From positions 1-32,627 of the IMG/VR virus record IMGVR_UViG_3300030222_000033: a DNA stretch of 32,627 nt; one strand, 5' to 3'. Numbering within the stretch: the stretch's first letter is position 1; the number at the start of each line of letters is the position of its first letter. Positions 25,036 through 32,627 of the stretch are shown piece after piece. This DNA comes from a virus. The notes below the pieces were generated by a model. It saw only the letters and a list, made by a program, of their open reading frames with translations, did no database searches and was not told the DNA's origin. A program made the position numbers and the translations under genes.

Positions 25036-25197
25036 TTCCAACTCGTTCCAACCCCCTTCCAACCATATCGAGTTGGAAGGCAAAAAGACCAATGTTTCCA
25101 TTGGTTTGCCATGGAATTTCCAACGCTCCGCTTCCAACGCCCTTCCAACTCGTTCCAACGCCCGGTTTGCAAGGCTTCCAACGGTGTTCCTTCCAAC
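25036..25197. repeat. Iteron-like array of TTCCAAC motifs, candidate replication origin
   Basis: TTCCAAC occurs nine times in direct orientation, starting at 25036, 25046, 25057, 25118, 25132, 25143, 25153, 25176 and 25191, and once inverted (25072-25078). Many neighbours are 10-11 bp apart, one helical turn. The array starts right after the RepA-like gene. Iterons bound by a replication protein are a good explanation; no coding frame with motifs crosses it. Confidence 0.7.
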
Positions 25198-25209
25198 CCC
25201 TATGTATTA

Positions 25210-25243
25210 CATACATACCCCCGCTTGGGGGGGGGTATGTATG
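25210..25243. repeat. Strong hairpin next to the iteron-like array
   Basis: CATACATACCCCC (25210-25222) is exactly complementary to GGGGGTATGTATG (25231-25243) across an 8-base loop. A second small palindrome, TATGTA-T-TACATA, lies at 25201-25213 and overlaps it. A nine-G run is part of the right side. There is no T tail. Beside iterons this could be an origin structure such as a primase or nick site, or a terminator for the replication genes. Confidence 0.65.
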
Positions 25244-25374
25244 CCGGCGAAGTGCGCGGCTGGCGCCGCGCCCCGCAAGTCGCCCCCTCACCCCCTCGGG
25301 TCCTTCCCGGCCTCGCCCGCACACGGGGCGGGACGACCCCCGGATTTCGCTCAATTTTCGATCGCCAAAGCTGA

Positions 25375-25399
25375 CCTGAAAGCCCTGAAAGACCTGAAA
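25375..25399. repeat. Three CCTGAAA repeats at 9-base spacing
   Basis: CCTGAAA starts at 25375, 25384 and 25393; the last copy runs into the ATG of the small-terminase-like gene. The spacing could reflect a repressor site over the start or a chance tandem duplication. Confidence 0.4.
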
Positions 25400-26028
25400 T
25401 GACGGAGATCGTCTGGCTGACAATTTCGGACCTCGCCCGCCGCTATGGCGTTCGGCCGCAGTCGATGCACGAGCGAGTTCGGCGGCTGGCGGCTCGGCAC
25501 GAGGGCCTGACCCGGAAGAGCGGCCGGAACGTCCTGGTCGATGTCGCCAAGTTCGAGATCGCGGTCGAAGCGGACGGCGACGCGATGCGCGAGACGGCCC
25601 AGCAAACCCGCCGGCTGATGGACGATGATCCGGATGGTGCTCCGACACGGGACAGCCGGTTCCGCGATGCCCAGACCGAACGAGCGCTGATCGACGTTCG
25701 CATCAAGGCCCTCGAGCTTGCCAAGATGCAGGGCGAATTGGTGGCGGTGGACGGCGCGCATGGTGTGCAGATGGCGATGCGCAAGGTGGCCGAGCGCGTC
25801 AGTCAGCGCGTCGCGATGATCCCGCGTGCTGCCCAGGCGATGCACGACGCCGGACTGGTCAGCGACCAAGCGGCCGCGCGGCGCTTCCTGCGCGATCTGG
25901 TCGATGAGGTGATGCGGAAGATCGCGGCGGACATGCGGGTTCTGTCCCTCGACGGCCAGTCGGCCGGGGCAAGTGAGGGACCGGCGGTGAACGCGCCAAA
26001 CCTGGAAATCGAGGAGACAAGCGCATGA
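25399..26028 (+). CDS. Small terminase subunit-like / DNA-packaging protein
   Basis: A 209-residue protein. The N-terminus (LTISDLARRYGVRPQSMHER) is a helix-turn-helix like those of Nu1-type small terminase subunits, which recognise the packaging site. A central charged helix (RDAQTERALIDVRIKALELA, about 95-115) and a Val/Arg-rich helical region follow, as in Nu1-like proteins. No large terminase ATPase is found nearby. Its stop overlaps the next start by 4 nt. A satellite could use such a protein to redirect a helper's packaging; that is inference. Confidence 0.65.
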   Translation: MTEIVWLTISDLARRYGVRPQSMHERVRRLAARHEGLTRKSGRNVLVDVAKFEIAVEADGDAMRETAQQTRRLMDDDPDGAPTRDSRFRDAQTERALIDVRIKALELAKMQGELVAVDGAHGVQMAMRKVAERVSQRVAMIPRAAQAMHDAGLVSDQAAARRFLRDLVDEVMRKIAADMRVLSLDGQSAGASEGPAVNAPNLEIEETSA

Positions 26029-28064
26029 AGCGAACGATCGAAGCGGTCCTGAAGCTCAGCTCGAAGATGGGCTCGACCAAGGCCTTCGCCCAGGTAGGCG
26101 CGCAGCTCGATGACGTGTCGCGCAAGGCGGAGCGGTACAACCGCAAGCAGTCGGCGATTGCCCGTGGCGCACGCTCGCTGCAGGCCGCGACGATGCAGTA
26201 TGTCGGGCCGGCCGCCCTTGGGGCGCTGGCCGTGAATTCGGTCCGCCTCGCGGGCAACTTCGAAGACGCGCTGTTCAACATCGAGAAAAAGGCCGGCGCG
26301 ACCCGCGAGCAGATGGCACAGATTCGCGGCGAGATTCTCGATCTGTCGAAGGAGGTGCCTGTCTCGATCAATGAGATCGCGGCCGCCTATGAGCGCGGCG
26401 CAGCGGGCGGTTTGGCGACCGACCAGCTCAAGGAATTCGCCCGTCTGACGACGATGGTCTCGGATGCCTGGGACATGACGGCCGAGTCTGTCGGCAACGC
26501 CTTCATGGGCTTCGAGACCGGCCTCGGGCTGCGGCGGGACCTCTGGGAAGAATATGCCGACCTGGTCAACTACCTGGCCGACAGCGGCATCGCCGATGAA
26601 GCCGATATCGTGAACTTCGTCGATGGCGCTGGCGCATCGCTCAAGAGCGCCGGCTTCACGCCGGAAGAAACGGCCGCCCTCGGTTCGTCCCTGCTGAACC
26701 TGAAGATGCCGGCCGAGACGGCGGCACGGGCGATGGACACGCTGGTTGGCAAGCTGGCCGCTCCACAGAACCTGTCACCGAAGTCGCGCGAGGCGCTAAG
26801 AATGCTGGTCGGCGATATCAAGGAATTCCAGATGGCATTCGCCGACGATGCGAGCGGCACCCTGCTTGATCTGCTCTACGAGCTCCGATCGATGCCGGGT
26901 CAGGAGCGGATCGGCGTCCTGGGGGCGCTGCTCGGCGAGGGTTTCGATGACGAGATCAATCGCCTGGCGGAAGGTGTGGACGAGGTGAAGCGAAACTATG
27001 ACGCGATCAACGACCGCGACATCTATGTCGGCTCGGTCGGAGACCTGTCGCAGCGCAAGCTCGAGAACCTGAACGCGCAACTCGAGATCATGAAGAACCA
27101 TTTCCAGTCGATCTCGATCAGCGTCGGGCACATCGCGGCGGAGCCGCTTGCCGATACGCTTGGACAGGTCGCGGAGATCGCCGAGCACGTGTCCGAGCTG
27201 AAGACCTATGACGATGCGGTCGTGGACGGCATGCAGGCCGAGGGACGCGGATGGTGGGGCATCACCGGGCACAGCCTGGCGCGCATCTTCGGACTGGACG
27301 ATCAGGCGCAGACGGACCGCTATGCGTGGCTCGGCGGCTATCGGGACGAGAAGACCGCCGCGTTGACGGAAAACCTCACGGCGGGCGATCTGAGCTTTCT
27401 TGACGCCGCCCTGGTGAGCACGAAAATCGCTGATCAGGACACATTGCGGCGCGTACCGCTTCCACGATCGCGGCCGGAGCCCGGAGCGGGGCCGATGACG
27501 GTGCCGTCGTCCGACTGGTCGGGCGGCCTGGCGAGCGTGCCGATTGAGCTCGATACGGCGGCGCTGCATCCGATGACACCGATCGCGCCGCCGGTGCTGC
27601 CTTATGGCTGGAATGAACCGCCGATCATTCCCTTCGAGGATCTGGAAGCCGGCCCGGGCGTGCTGAGCCAGGGCGCAACGGAAGCCGAGGCGGCCGCGAC
27701 GGCGGCTGGCGCTGCCGATCGGCTGCTTGAGTTCAAGCGCCAGGCCGAAGAGGTGGAAGGCGTCTTGAGGCAGGGCGCTGACGATGCCGGCGCGGCGCTC
27801 AACGAGGGCGCGGCGGAAGCCGGCCATTCGCTGACGGAGGCGGCGGCTCGGGCTGGTCAGGACCTGGGCGATGGGGCGGTCGGCCGAATCAGCGGCAGCG
27901 CCCACGCACTCGGCGAGGCGATCGGTGACGGGGCGGTCGGCCGCATCCAGGGCGCCGTCGACGGCGCGGTGCAGCGCCTCGAGGGCGCCGCCGGCCGGCT
28001 GGCCCGGCGCCGTGCTCGGGGCAATCCTGGGCGGACGATGGAGGATGCGGGAACGGCCGAATGA
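26025..28064 (+). CDS. Phage tail tape-measure protein (TP901 type)
   Basis: A 679-residue protein. The region about 65-330 (LAGNFEDALFNIEKKAGATR and LSKEVPVSINEIAAAYERGA, then MTAESVGNAFMGFE) is the TP901 core of tape-measure proteins, which set tail length and form part of the ejection channel. The C-terminal quarter is low-complexity Ala/Gly rich and has a repeated GDGAVGRI element. At 679 residues it is on the short side. It is co-translated with the small-terminase-like gene, and no tail tube, sheath, chaperone or baseplate gene adjoins it, which is odd for a functional tail module. Confidence 0.8.
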   Translation: MKRTIEAVLKLSSKMGSTKAFAQVGAQLDDVSRKAERYNRKQSAIARGARSLQAATMQYVGPAALGALAVNSVRLAGNFEDALFNIEKKAGATREQMAQIRGEILDLSKEVPVSINEIAAAYERGAAGGLATDQLKEFARLTTMVSDAWDMTAESVGNAFMGFETGLGLRRDLWEEYADLVNYLADSGIADEADIVNFVDGAGASLKSAGFTPEETAALGSSLLNLKMPAETAARAMDTLVGKLAAPQNLSPKSREALRMLVGDIKEFQMAFADDASGTLLDLLYELRSMPGQERIGVLGALLGEGFDDEINRLAEGVDEVKRNYDAINDRDIYVGSVGDLSQRKLENLNAQLEIMKNHFQSISISVGHIAAEPLADTLGQVAEIAEHVSELKTYDDAVVDGMQAEGRGWWGITGHSLARIFGLDDQAQTDRYAWLGGYRDEKTAALTENLTAGDLSFLDAALVSTKIADQDTLRRVPLPRSRPEPGAGPMTVPSSDWSGGLASVPIELDTAALHPMTPIAPPVLPYGWNEPPIIPFEDLEAGPGVLSQGATEAEAAATAAGAADRLLEFKRQAEEVEGVLRQGADDAGAALNEGAAEAGHSLTEAAARAGQDLGDGAVGRISGSAHALGEAIGDGAVGRIQGAVDGAVQRLEGAAGRLARRRARGNPGRTMEDAGTAE

Positions 28065-28070
28065 TGGCCC

Positions 28071-28307
28071 TCAGGCGCCCTTGCGCAGCCGCACGCCTGG
28101 TCCTTCGCCGTTTCCCTCGATGAAGATCACGCCACGCTCTTCGAGGGCGGAGCGGATTGCCTTTAGGTTATTGGGGATCGGTTCGCGCTTGCCGTTCTCG
28201 AAATCGATAATGGCGCCCCTCGACACATCGGCGAGTTCTGACAGCTCCTTCTGGCCAATATCGATCAATGCGCGCGCTGCGCGGCATTGATCCGGTGTTA
28301 TCGACAT
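28071..28307 (-). CDS. XRE-family helix-turn-helix regulator
   Basis: A 78-residue DNA-binding protein with the pattern CRAARALIDIGQKELSELAD then VSRGAIIDFENGKREPIPNN, and GVIFIEGNGEGPGVRL, as in single-domain XRE regulators common in alphaproteobacteria. ATG at 28307 follows AAGGAA. It is the only minus-strand gene here and is divergent from a small gene; a perfect palindrome 43 bp upstream is its likely operator. Probably the lysogeny-type or copy-number control of the element. Confidence 0.88.
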   Translation of the reverse strand: MSITPDQCRAARALIDIGQKELSELADVSRGAIIDFENGKREPIPNNLKAIRSALEERGVIFIEGNGEGPGVRLRKGA

Positions 28308-28349
28308 AAAACGTTTCCTTGCACTTTTTGTCGCAGTGGTGTTAAATAG

Positions 28350-28366
28350 ATAATGTTGAACATTAT
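28350..28366. promoter_or_regulatory. Palindromic operator ATAATGTT-G-AACATTAT
   Basis: A perfect 17-bp palindrome, two 8-base arms around one base, in the divergent gap between the XRE gene and the next small gene. Its size and position fit binding by the XRE protein as autoregulator of both promoters. Confidence 0.6.
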
Positions 28367-28402
28367 GTTTGATCCTGATCATAGCTGCAAGGACTGTCTG
28401 AC

Positions 28403-28723
28403 ATGAACACCATCGCCCGCCAGAACGCCGACTTCGCTGCCGTTTCCTTCGCCGGCGGCTCGCACGCCGATGAAGGTGATCCGATCTACGGCCGTTTCGT
28501 GCCCTACCAGGTCATCGAGGCGAGGCGCCGGTATGACCAAGCCATCGCCCGTTGGGCTGAACTGCGCTGGAGCATCCGCGAGCTCGAGCTCTTCGATCCC
28601 GCCTACACGCCGAAAACCGAGCAGCGCGACTGTGACGAAGCTTGGCAAGAAGTGGTTTCGGCCGAGGAGGAACTCGCGCGAGCTTGGCGGAACGAGCAGC
28701 TGTCGGCGAAACGTGTCGCGTGA
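28403..28723 (+). CDS. Small hypothetical protein
   Basis: A 106-residue, helical protein with Glu, Arg and Ala heptad-like runs (RRRYDQAIARWAELRWSIRE and AWQEVVSAEEELARAW), so a coiled coil is likely. The first 30 residues look unstructured. AAGGA lies about 11 nt upstream. Its start codon lies within a TGACATG motif repeated further on. First gene transcribed away from the XRE regulator; no function can be stated. Confidence 0.65.
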   Translation: MNTIARQNADFAAVSFAGGSHADEGDPIYGRFVPYQVIEARRRYDQAIARWAELRWSIRELELFDPAYTPKTEQRDCDEAWQEVVSAEEELARAWRNEQLSAKRVA

Positions 28724-28753
28724 CATGTTGACAACGTCGGCCGAAGCATACAG

Positions 28754-28769
28754 CATGTCACCTGACATG
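28754..28769. promoter_or_regulatory. Palindrome CATGTCA-CC-TGACATG upstream of the MerR-like gene
   Basis: A perfect 7-base inverted repeat around CC, ending 16 bp before the MerR-like start. Further TGACATG copies are at 28721-28727 and 28399-28405. A regulator binding site is likely, either for the MerR-like product or the XRE protein. Confidence 0.5.
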
Positions 28770-28785
28770 ATTTGGAGAAATGGCG

Positions 28786-29292
28786 ATGACGAATCCCGCT
28801 CTGTTCACGCAATCTCAGGTTTGCGCTGCGGCATCGATTGAGCCCAACACGATTCGGCTCCGCCGCTCGCGTGGCCAGTTCGATCTGGGCACGGGCACAG
28901 GTCACAAGCGATACAGCTTTGTCGAAGCTTATCAGGTCGCCCTCATGGTCGAATTGGAGCGGCTCGGCTTCTCGATCGAGGAGGCCTACGCTTGGGTTGA
29001 TCGGGGGGATGTAGCGTCTCTGCTCAACAAGATCCATGACGCGATCATGAATGGCCAGGAGATCGACACGAAAAACTACATCGGCGTCCTGTGCCATTTT
29101 GACGACACAATGCCGGACGGCGTGGACATTATGGTCCAGCACTTCACTTCCGCCGACGCTGATAGCTTGGGCGATCTCTTCAGACCGGTGGAAACTGGCT
29201 TCAGCCCAAACCCTGCCAACGTAGCATCGGTCCGCATTATTCAAATCGAGTCGGTCGTCGCGACCATGTTTTCGCGGCTGTGTGAACGCTGA
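28786..29292 (+). CDS. MerR-like helix-turn-helix protein
   Basis: A 168-residue protein. The N-terminus (LFTQSQVCAAASIEPNTIRL, then GTGHKRYSFVEAYQVALMVE) is a winged helix-turn-helix of the MerR group, followed by a FSIEEAYAWVD helix. The C-terminal 100 residues lack the usual cysteines and have no known ligand-binding motif. ATG at 28786 is chosen because a GGAG is 8 nt upstream; an ATG two codons earlier is only 2 nt from it. Probably controls the late gene that follows. Confidence 0.7.
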   Translation: MTNPALFTQSQVCAAASIEPNTIRLRRSRGQFDLGTGTGHKRYSFVEAYQVALMVELERLGFSIEEAYAWVDRGDVASLLNKIHDAIMNGQEIDTKNYIGVLCHFDDTMPDGVDIMVQHFTSADADSLGDLFRPVETGFSPNPANVASVRIIQIESVVATMFSRLCER

Positions 29293-29344
29293 GCCCGCTG
29301 ATTGCGGGCACCCTTGAGAGTTCAACCAGATAGGATAGACCAAA

Positions 29345-31183
29345 ATGAATCTCCCACCGTTCCTTACCCGCAATCTTTCCGGCCAGACATTCGAGCGACT
29401 GCTTGAAGCTCGGCCGAAGACGCTGAACGCCGAGGCTCGAACCGTTACCGCTGTGATCGCGACGGAAACCCCGGTCAGTCGCTGGTATGGCACCGAGAAA
29501 CTGCTTTGCAGTTCGGAAAATGTGGACCTTTCCCGACTGATCGGCGGCCCGGTGCTCGACAGCCACAAACGGCAAGATGTCGCGAGCATCGTGGGGCGCG
29601 TCGATGATGTGCGATTCGAAGGGCGCTCGCTAATCGCAACCTTGACCTTCTCGGATAGCGCCGAAGGTCGCGCCGCGATGAGCAAGGTCCAGGAAGGTAT
29701 GATCCGCAATGTGTCGATCGGATATGCGATCAACGAGCACGAAAAGACGCGCGGCGCTGATGGCGAGGTCGAGATCGTGGCCAAGAGATGGACGCCGCAT
29801 GAGGTCTCGATCGTGAGTGTGCCGGCCGATCCGAACACGCGTATCCGCTCCGAAGGCCATGTGCCGCAGGAGACGCCGCCGCCTTCGATGATCGCCAGTC
29901 GCGAGTTTGCCGACTTGCGCCGTAATGCAGCCGGACAAGGCCTGTCCGAGCGCGAGATCGAAGATGCCTTCGATGGCGTCTCGTCGATCGACGAGGCCAG
30001 GGTCCGCGTTCTGGGCACCCTGGCGGAGCGTTCGAGAGCGAACCCGACTTCACCTCGGCGCGGCGACGACCGGTTGATGGGCGAGGATGTGGCCACCCGC
30101 AATCACCTGGTGAGCGCGATCGCAATGCGGCTCGGCGGCTCTGGGGACGCGGCCGATAATCCATTCGCCGGCCAATCCATGCCGTCCATGATGCGATCGT
30201 TCCTCGAGCTCAACGGGGCCTCGACCCGTGGCATGAGCGACCGGGAAGTGGTTGACCGCGCCATGTTCGGCGAGTCGTCGATCTGGGGTGGCGACAGCCG
30301 TTCGATGCACACGGTCAGCGACTTTCCGGTCCTGTTCGAACAGGGTGCCAACCGTGTGCTTCTTGAGCGGTACGGCGCGGAGCGATCCCCGCTGAAGCTC
30401 TTTTCCCGCCAACGGAACCTTTCGGACTTCCGCAGGAACAAGCTCATCCGGCCTGGCGAGGCACCTCGCCTGGAGCGGCTCGCCGAGGATGGTGAAATCC
30501 GTCACGGGACGATGGAGATCGACGACAAGGGCGCATTCCAGCTCGAAGAGTATGCCAGAATATTCGCATTAAGCCGGAAGGCGATGATGAACGATGATCT
30601 GGACGTGTTCACCGAGGTCCTGCTCGGCTTCGCCGAAGCGTCGGCCACGACCGAGGGTGACGAGTTCTGGAAGATCCTCAGCGCCAATTCGATGGGCGGC
30701 CAGACGCTTGGCGACGGCAAGGCGCTCTTCCATGCCGACCATGGCAACCTGGCCGGGACGGGCGCGGCGCCGAGCGTAGACACGTTGTCCGATGCCCGCA
30801 AGGCGATGCGCTTGCAGACAAACGTCAACGGTGTCGGTCGGGCCGGCGTCGCACCGGCCGTGATCCTGGTCGGGCCGGCGCTGGAGACGACCGCCGAGCA
30901 GTTGGTCGCGAACCTGACGCCCGCCCAGGTTGCCGAAGTCAATCCCTTTGGCGGCAAGCTGCGCGTCGAGGTCGAGAGCCGCTATGAGGGCGTCGGATGG
31001 TGGGTGCTTGCCGACCCGAAGAGCCGGCCGGCTTTCATTCACGGCTATCTCAGCGGTGCCGAAGGGCCGCAGATCGAAACGCGCGACGGCTGGAATCGCC
31101 GGGGGCTCGAGGTCCGGGCAACGCTCGATTTCGGCTGCGGCGCCTATGATCACCGCGCCATCTACTTCAACCCCGGAGAGTGA
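29345..31183 (+). CDS. HK97-type prohead protease / Mu-like major capsid fusion
   Basis: A 612-residue fusion. Residues about 30-165 are an HK97-type prohead protease (S78 family), with H74 in LDSH, S124 in RNVSIGY and E153 in PHEVSIVSVPADP as a catalytic triad. From about 250 the rest is a capsid subunit of the Mu gpT type (FALSRKAMMNDDLDVFTEVL and FHADHGNLAGTG near 440-480, GYLSGAEGPQIETRDGWNRR near the end). Such fusions process the scaffold from the shell itself and are known in alphaproteobacterial prophages. No portal or large terminase gene is present, so this element could only build a shell unless a helper supplies the rest. Confidence 0.88.
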   Translation: MNLPPFLTRNLSGQTFERLLEARPKTLNAEARTVTAVIATETPVSRWYGTEKLLCSSENVDLSRLIGGPVLDSHKRQDVASIVGRVDDVRFEGRSLIATLTFSDSAEGRAAMSKVQEGMIRNVSIGYAINEHEKTRGADGEVEIVAKRWTPHEVSIVSVPADPNTRIRSEGHVPQETPPPSMIASREFADLRRNAAGQGLSEREIEDAFDGVSSIDEARVRVLGTLAERSRANPTSPRRGDDRLMGEDVATRNHLVSAIAMRLGGSGDAADNPFAGQSMPSMMRSFLELNGASTRGMSDREVVDRAMFGESSIWGGDSRSMHTVSDFPVLFEQGANRVLLERYGAERSPLKLFSRQRNLSDFRRNKLIRPGEAPRLERLAEDGEIRHGTMEIDDKGAFQLEEYARIFALSRKAMMNDDLDVFTEVLLGFAEASATTEGDEFWKILSANSMGGQTLGDGKALFHADHGNLAGTGAAPSVDTLSDARKAMRLQTNVNGVGRAGVAPAVILVGPALETTAEQLVANLTPAQVAEVNPFGGKLRVEVESRYEGVGWWVLADPKSRPAFIHGYLSGAEGPQIETRDGWNRRGLEVRATLDFGCGAYDHRAIYFNPGE

Positions 31184-31191
31184 TGCACAAT

Positions 31192-31218
31192 TGCGGGCGC
31201 CCACACCTCGCGCCCGCA
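31192..31218. terminator. Hairpin after the capsid gene
   Basis: TGCGGGCGC (31192-31200) pairs with GCGCCCGCA (31210-31218) across 9 bases, 8 bp after the capsid stop codon. There is no T run, so termination efficiency is doubtful, but the position suits the end of the capsid transcript. Confidence 0.45.
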
Positions 31219-31257
31219 TTCCCCGCGAGCGGTCTTTATCTCCTGGCCGCCCGCACA

Positions 31258-31295
31258 CCCCACGGGCGGTTTCGTCAGCTTCGCCGCCCGTGGGG
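31258..31295. repeat. 12-bp inverted repeat upstream of the excisionase-like gene
   Basis: CCCCACGGGCGG (31258-31269) and CCGCCCGTGGGG (31284-31295) are exact inverse copies across 14 bases. It lies between the capsid gene and the last two genes, so it may be a terminator or an attenuator for the integrase operon. Confidence 0.5.
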
Positions 31296-31320
31296 CTTGA
31301 ACCGGACAAGGATCATGGCC

Positions 31321-31557
31321 ATGCCCGCCACGAACCTGAACATCGTTGTCGTCAACCGTCGCATGCTCTCGGCGCGCGAAGCCGCCGAATATTGCGGCGT
31401 TCCCGCCAGGCGGTTCGCGGCGGTCTGCGATGTCGAGCCAGTCGAGATCGCCGGCGGCCTTGTCCGCTATGATCGTCACGCGCTCGATCGCTGGCTCGAT
31501 GCGCTGTCGGCCGAGGATGCGGACGCCGACGATGAAATCCTGGCGCGGCTGTCATGA
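31321..31557 (+). CDS. Excisionase-like / AlpA-type helix-turn-helix protein
   Basis: A 78-residue DNA-binding protein. MLSAREAAEYCGVPARRFAA followed by DRHALDRWLDAL is the classical helix-turn-helix of excisionase-like DNA-binding proteins. AAGGA lies 8 nt before ATG at 31321; an ATG two codons earlier is too close to it. The gene overlaps the integrase start by 4 nt, as Xis-Int pairs often do, so it probably directs excision. Confidence 0.8.
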   Translation: MPATNLNIVVVNRRMLSAREAAEYCGVPARRFAAVCDVEPVEIAGGLVRYDRHALDRWLDALSAEDADADDEILARLS

Positions 31558-32627
31558 GCCGGGTGCGGATAAAGGGCTTCCAGATCTTCAAAGACCGCCA
31601 CGGCAAGTGGCGCTGCTATCATCGGGCCACGCGCACGCCGATCGACCTCGACAAGCATCCTGTCGGCTCGGCAGGCTTCATCGCCGAATGCGACCGCCTG
31701 ACCCGCCTCGCCGGCAAGGGACTCGCGGCCAAGCCCGGAACACTCGGGCTTCTCGTTCAGCGCTACAAGGCCAGTGCCGAATTCCAGGACCTGGCAGCGC
31801 GCACACAGGCGGACTATCAGCGCGTCTTCGACTATCTCCAGGCGATCGACGACACACCCTTGACGCGCTTCACCTCGCCCATGGTGGTCAAGATTCGTGA
31901 CAAGGCGGCCCAGGCGAAGGGTCGACGGTTCGGAAACTACACGCGGACCGTTCTCAGCCTTCTGTTCGCATGGGGCCGTGAGCGCGGATACCTGGCTTCG
32001 AATCCGGCCGAGGGCATTCGCAGCATTCGCCGGCCGCGCGGTGCGCCTGAAGCGAACCGCCCATGGATGGACGATGAGCGCCATGCCGTCATGGACGCGT
32101 TGCCGGCTGCCATGCGCCTTCCCATGGCCTTGATGATGTATTGCGGCCTCGACCCGCAGGACGCGCTCTCATTGCCGCGCTCGGCGATCACGGGCGGCAT
32201 GATCGATACCCGAAGAGGTAAGACGGGCGTTCCGGTCTGGTTGCCCGCGCCCTCGCCCGTAGCGGACGCGCTGAGGGATGCGCCGACGCACGATGCCATA
32301 ACTGTATGCGCCAACTCTCGCGGGCAACCATGGACTGGCTCGGGCTTCAGGGCATCATGGCGTCGCGTCAAGCTGGCGCTCGAGGCCGAGGGCAAGGTCA
32401 GGCCTGGCCTGACCTTGAAGGGGCTCCGGCACACGGTCGCGACGATCCTTTCGGAAATGGGACACGATCCGGAGACGATCCGGATCATGCTGGGGCAGAA
32501 GACCGACGCGATGGCGCGGCACTATTCCCGTCGCGCCGATCACACGAGCCGCATGTCCGCGACGATCAAGGATTTCGACGCCGAACTGGACAGACGGCGA
32601 ACGAAGAATGTCAAACCGGGCCAGTAA
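31554..32627 (+). CDS. Divergent tyrosine recombinase / integrase
   Basis: A 357-residue integrase whose stop codon is the last three bases of the window. The N-terminus (SRVRIKGFQIFKDRHGKWRC) is an AP2-like arm-binding domain, then a core-binding domain (TLGLLVQRYKASAEF). The catalytic domain deviates: the first Arg position reads CGLDPQDAL with no Arg, the HxxR box reads KGLRHT (Lys for His), the LGH box is LGQ, while the KTG lysine and the ARHYSRR tyrosine remain. These substitutions look like those of a subfamily of alphaproteobacterial integrases, not random decay. The orientation, toward the right edge, suggests the attachment site lies just beyond the window. Confidence 0.88.
   Translation: MSRVRIKGFQIFKDRHGKWRCYHRATRTPIDLDKHPVGSAGFIAECDRLTRLAGKGLAAKPGTLGLLVQRYKASAEFQDLAARTQADYQRVFDYLQAIDDTPLTRFTSPMVVKIRDKAAQAKGRRFGNYTRTVLSLLFAWGRERGYLASNPAEGIRSIRRPRGAPEANRPWMDDERHAVMDALPAAMRLPMALMMYCGLDPQDALSLPRSAITGGMIDTRRGKTGVPVWLPAPSPVADALRDAPTHDAITVCANSRGQPWTGSGFRASWRRVKLALEAEGKVRPGLTLKGLRHTVATILSEMGHDPETIRIMLGQKTDAMARHYSRRADHTSRMSATIKDFDAELDRRRTKNVKPGQ

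Noticed and set aside
25036-25197. TTCCAAC repeats as a CRISPR array
   Set aside because: Units are only 7 bases, spacing is irregular and there are no cas genes; iterons fit better.
26796-27905. Minus-strand open frame (369 codons) opposite the tape-measure gene
   Set aside because: Arg/His rich, no start context or motif; shadow of the coding strand.
28603-30102. Long minus-strand open frame (499 codons) opposite the capsid and MerR-like genes
   Set aside because: It is Ser/Arg rich with no motif, spans two genes with clear family signatures on the plus strand, and is a typical shadow in G+C-rich DNA.

Overview
The window looks like accessory DNA from an alphaproteobacterium, perhaps a sphingomonad. 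The host guess rests on the high G+C of most of it, an alphaproteobacterial style tRNA-Phe 3' end used as an integration site, and the relatives suggested by the integrases and phage genes; nothing here is a core chromosomal marker. Three tyrosine recombinases, two exact 46-bp copies of the tRNA-Phe 3' half (7703-7748 and 23139-23184), a second tRNA 3' remnant (22965-23010) and the end of an IS3-type element (1-168) show stacked mobile elements.

Region C (1-7702) is clearly more A+T rich. Behind the IS end it holds a tight four-gene plus-strand operon: a CoA-acylating-like aldehyde dehydrogenase, a canonical aldehyde dehydrogenase, a 477-residue protein I cannot assign, and an alpha/alpha-toroid-like protein with two C-terminal membrane helices. 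A P4-type integrase then points away from the tRNA-Phe repeat, the classical island layout.

Region B (7749-23138) is a defence-rich island. It carries a Septu-like pair (HNH nuclease and ABC-type ATPase), a second P4-type integrase, an AlpA-type regulator, a prim-pol/RepA-like replication protein, a small P-loop protein, a small membrane protein and an XRE regulator. Then comes a minus-strand operon: a 994-residue protein with an N-terminal Hsp90/MutL-like GHKL ATPase and a C-terminal histidine kinase, a receiver-domain protein with a large unassigned C-terminus, and a cytosine-5 DNA methyltransferase. A Vsr-like endonuclease is divergent from it. This looks like a restriction-like defence module run by a phosphorelay, and it is the most interesting locus in the window.

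Region A (23185 to the window end) resembles a phage satellite or stripped prophage. It has a RepA-like ATPase followed by an iteron-like array and a strong hairpin, a small-terminase-like protein, a tape-measure protein, XRE and MerR-like regulators with palindromic operators, an HK97 protease/Mu-like capsid fusion, an excisionase-like protein and a divergent integrase that ends at the last base. No portal, large terminase, tail tube or lysis genes are seen.
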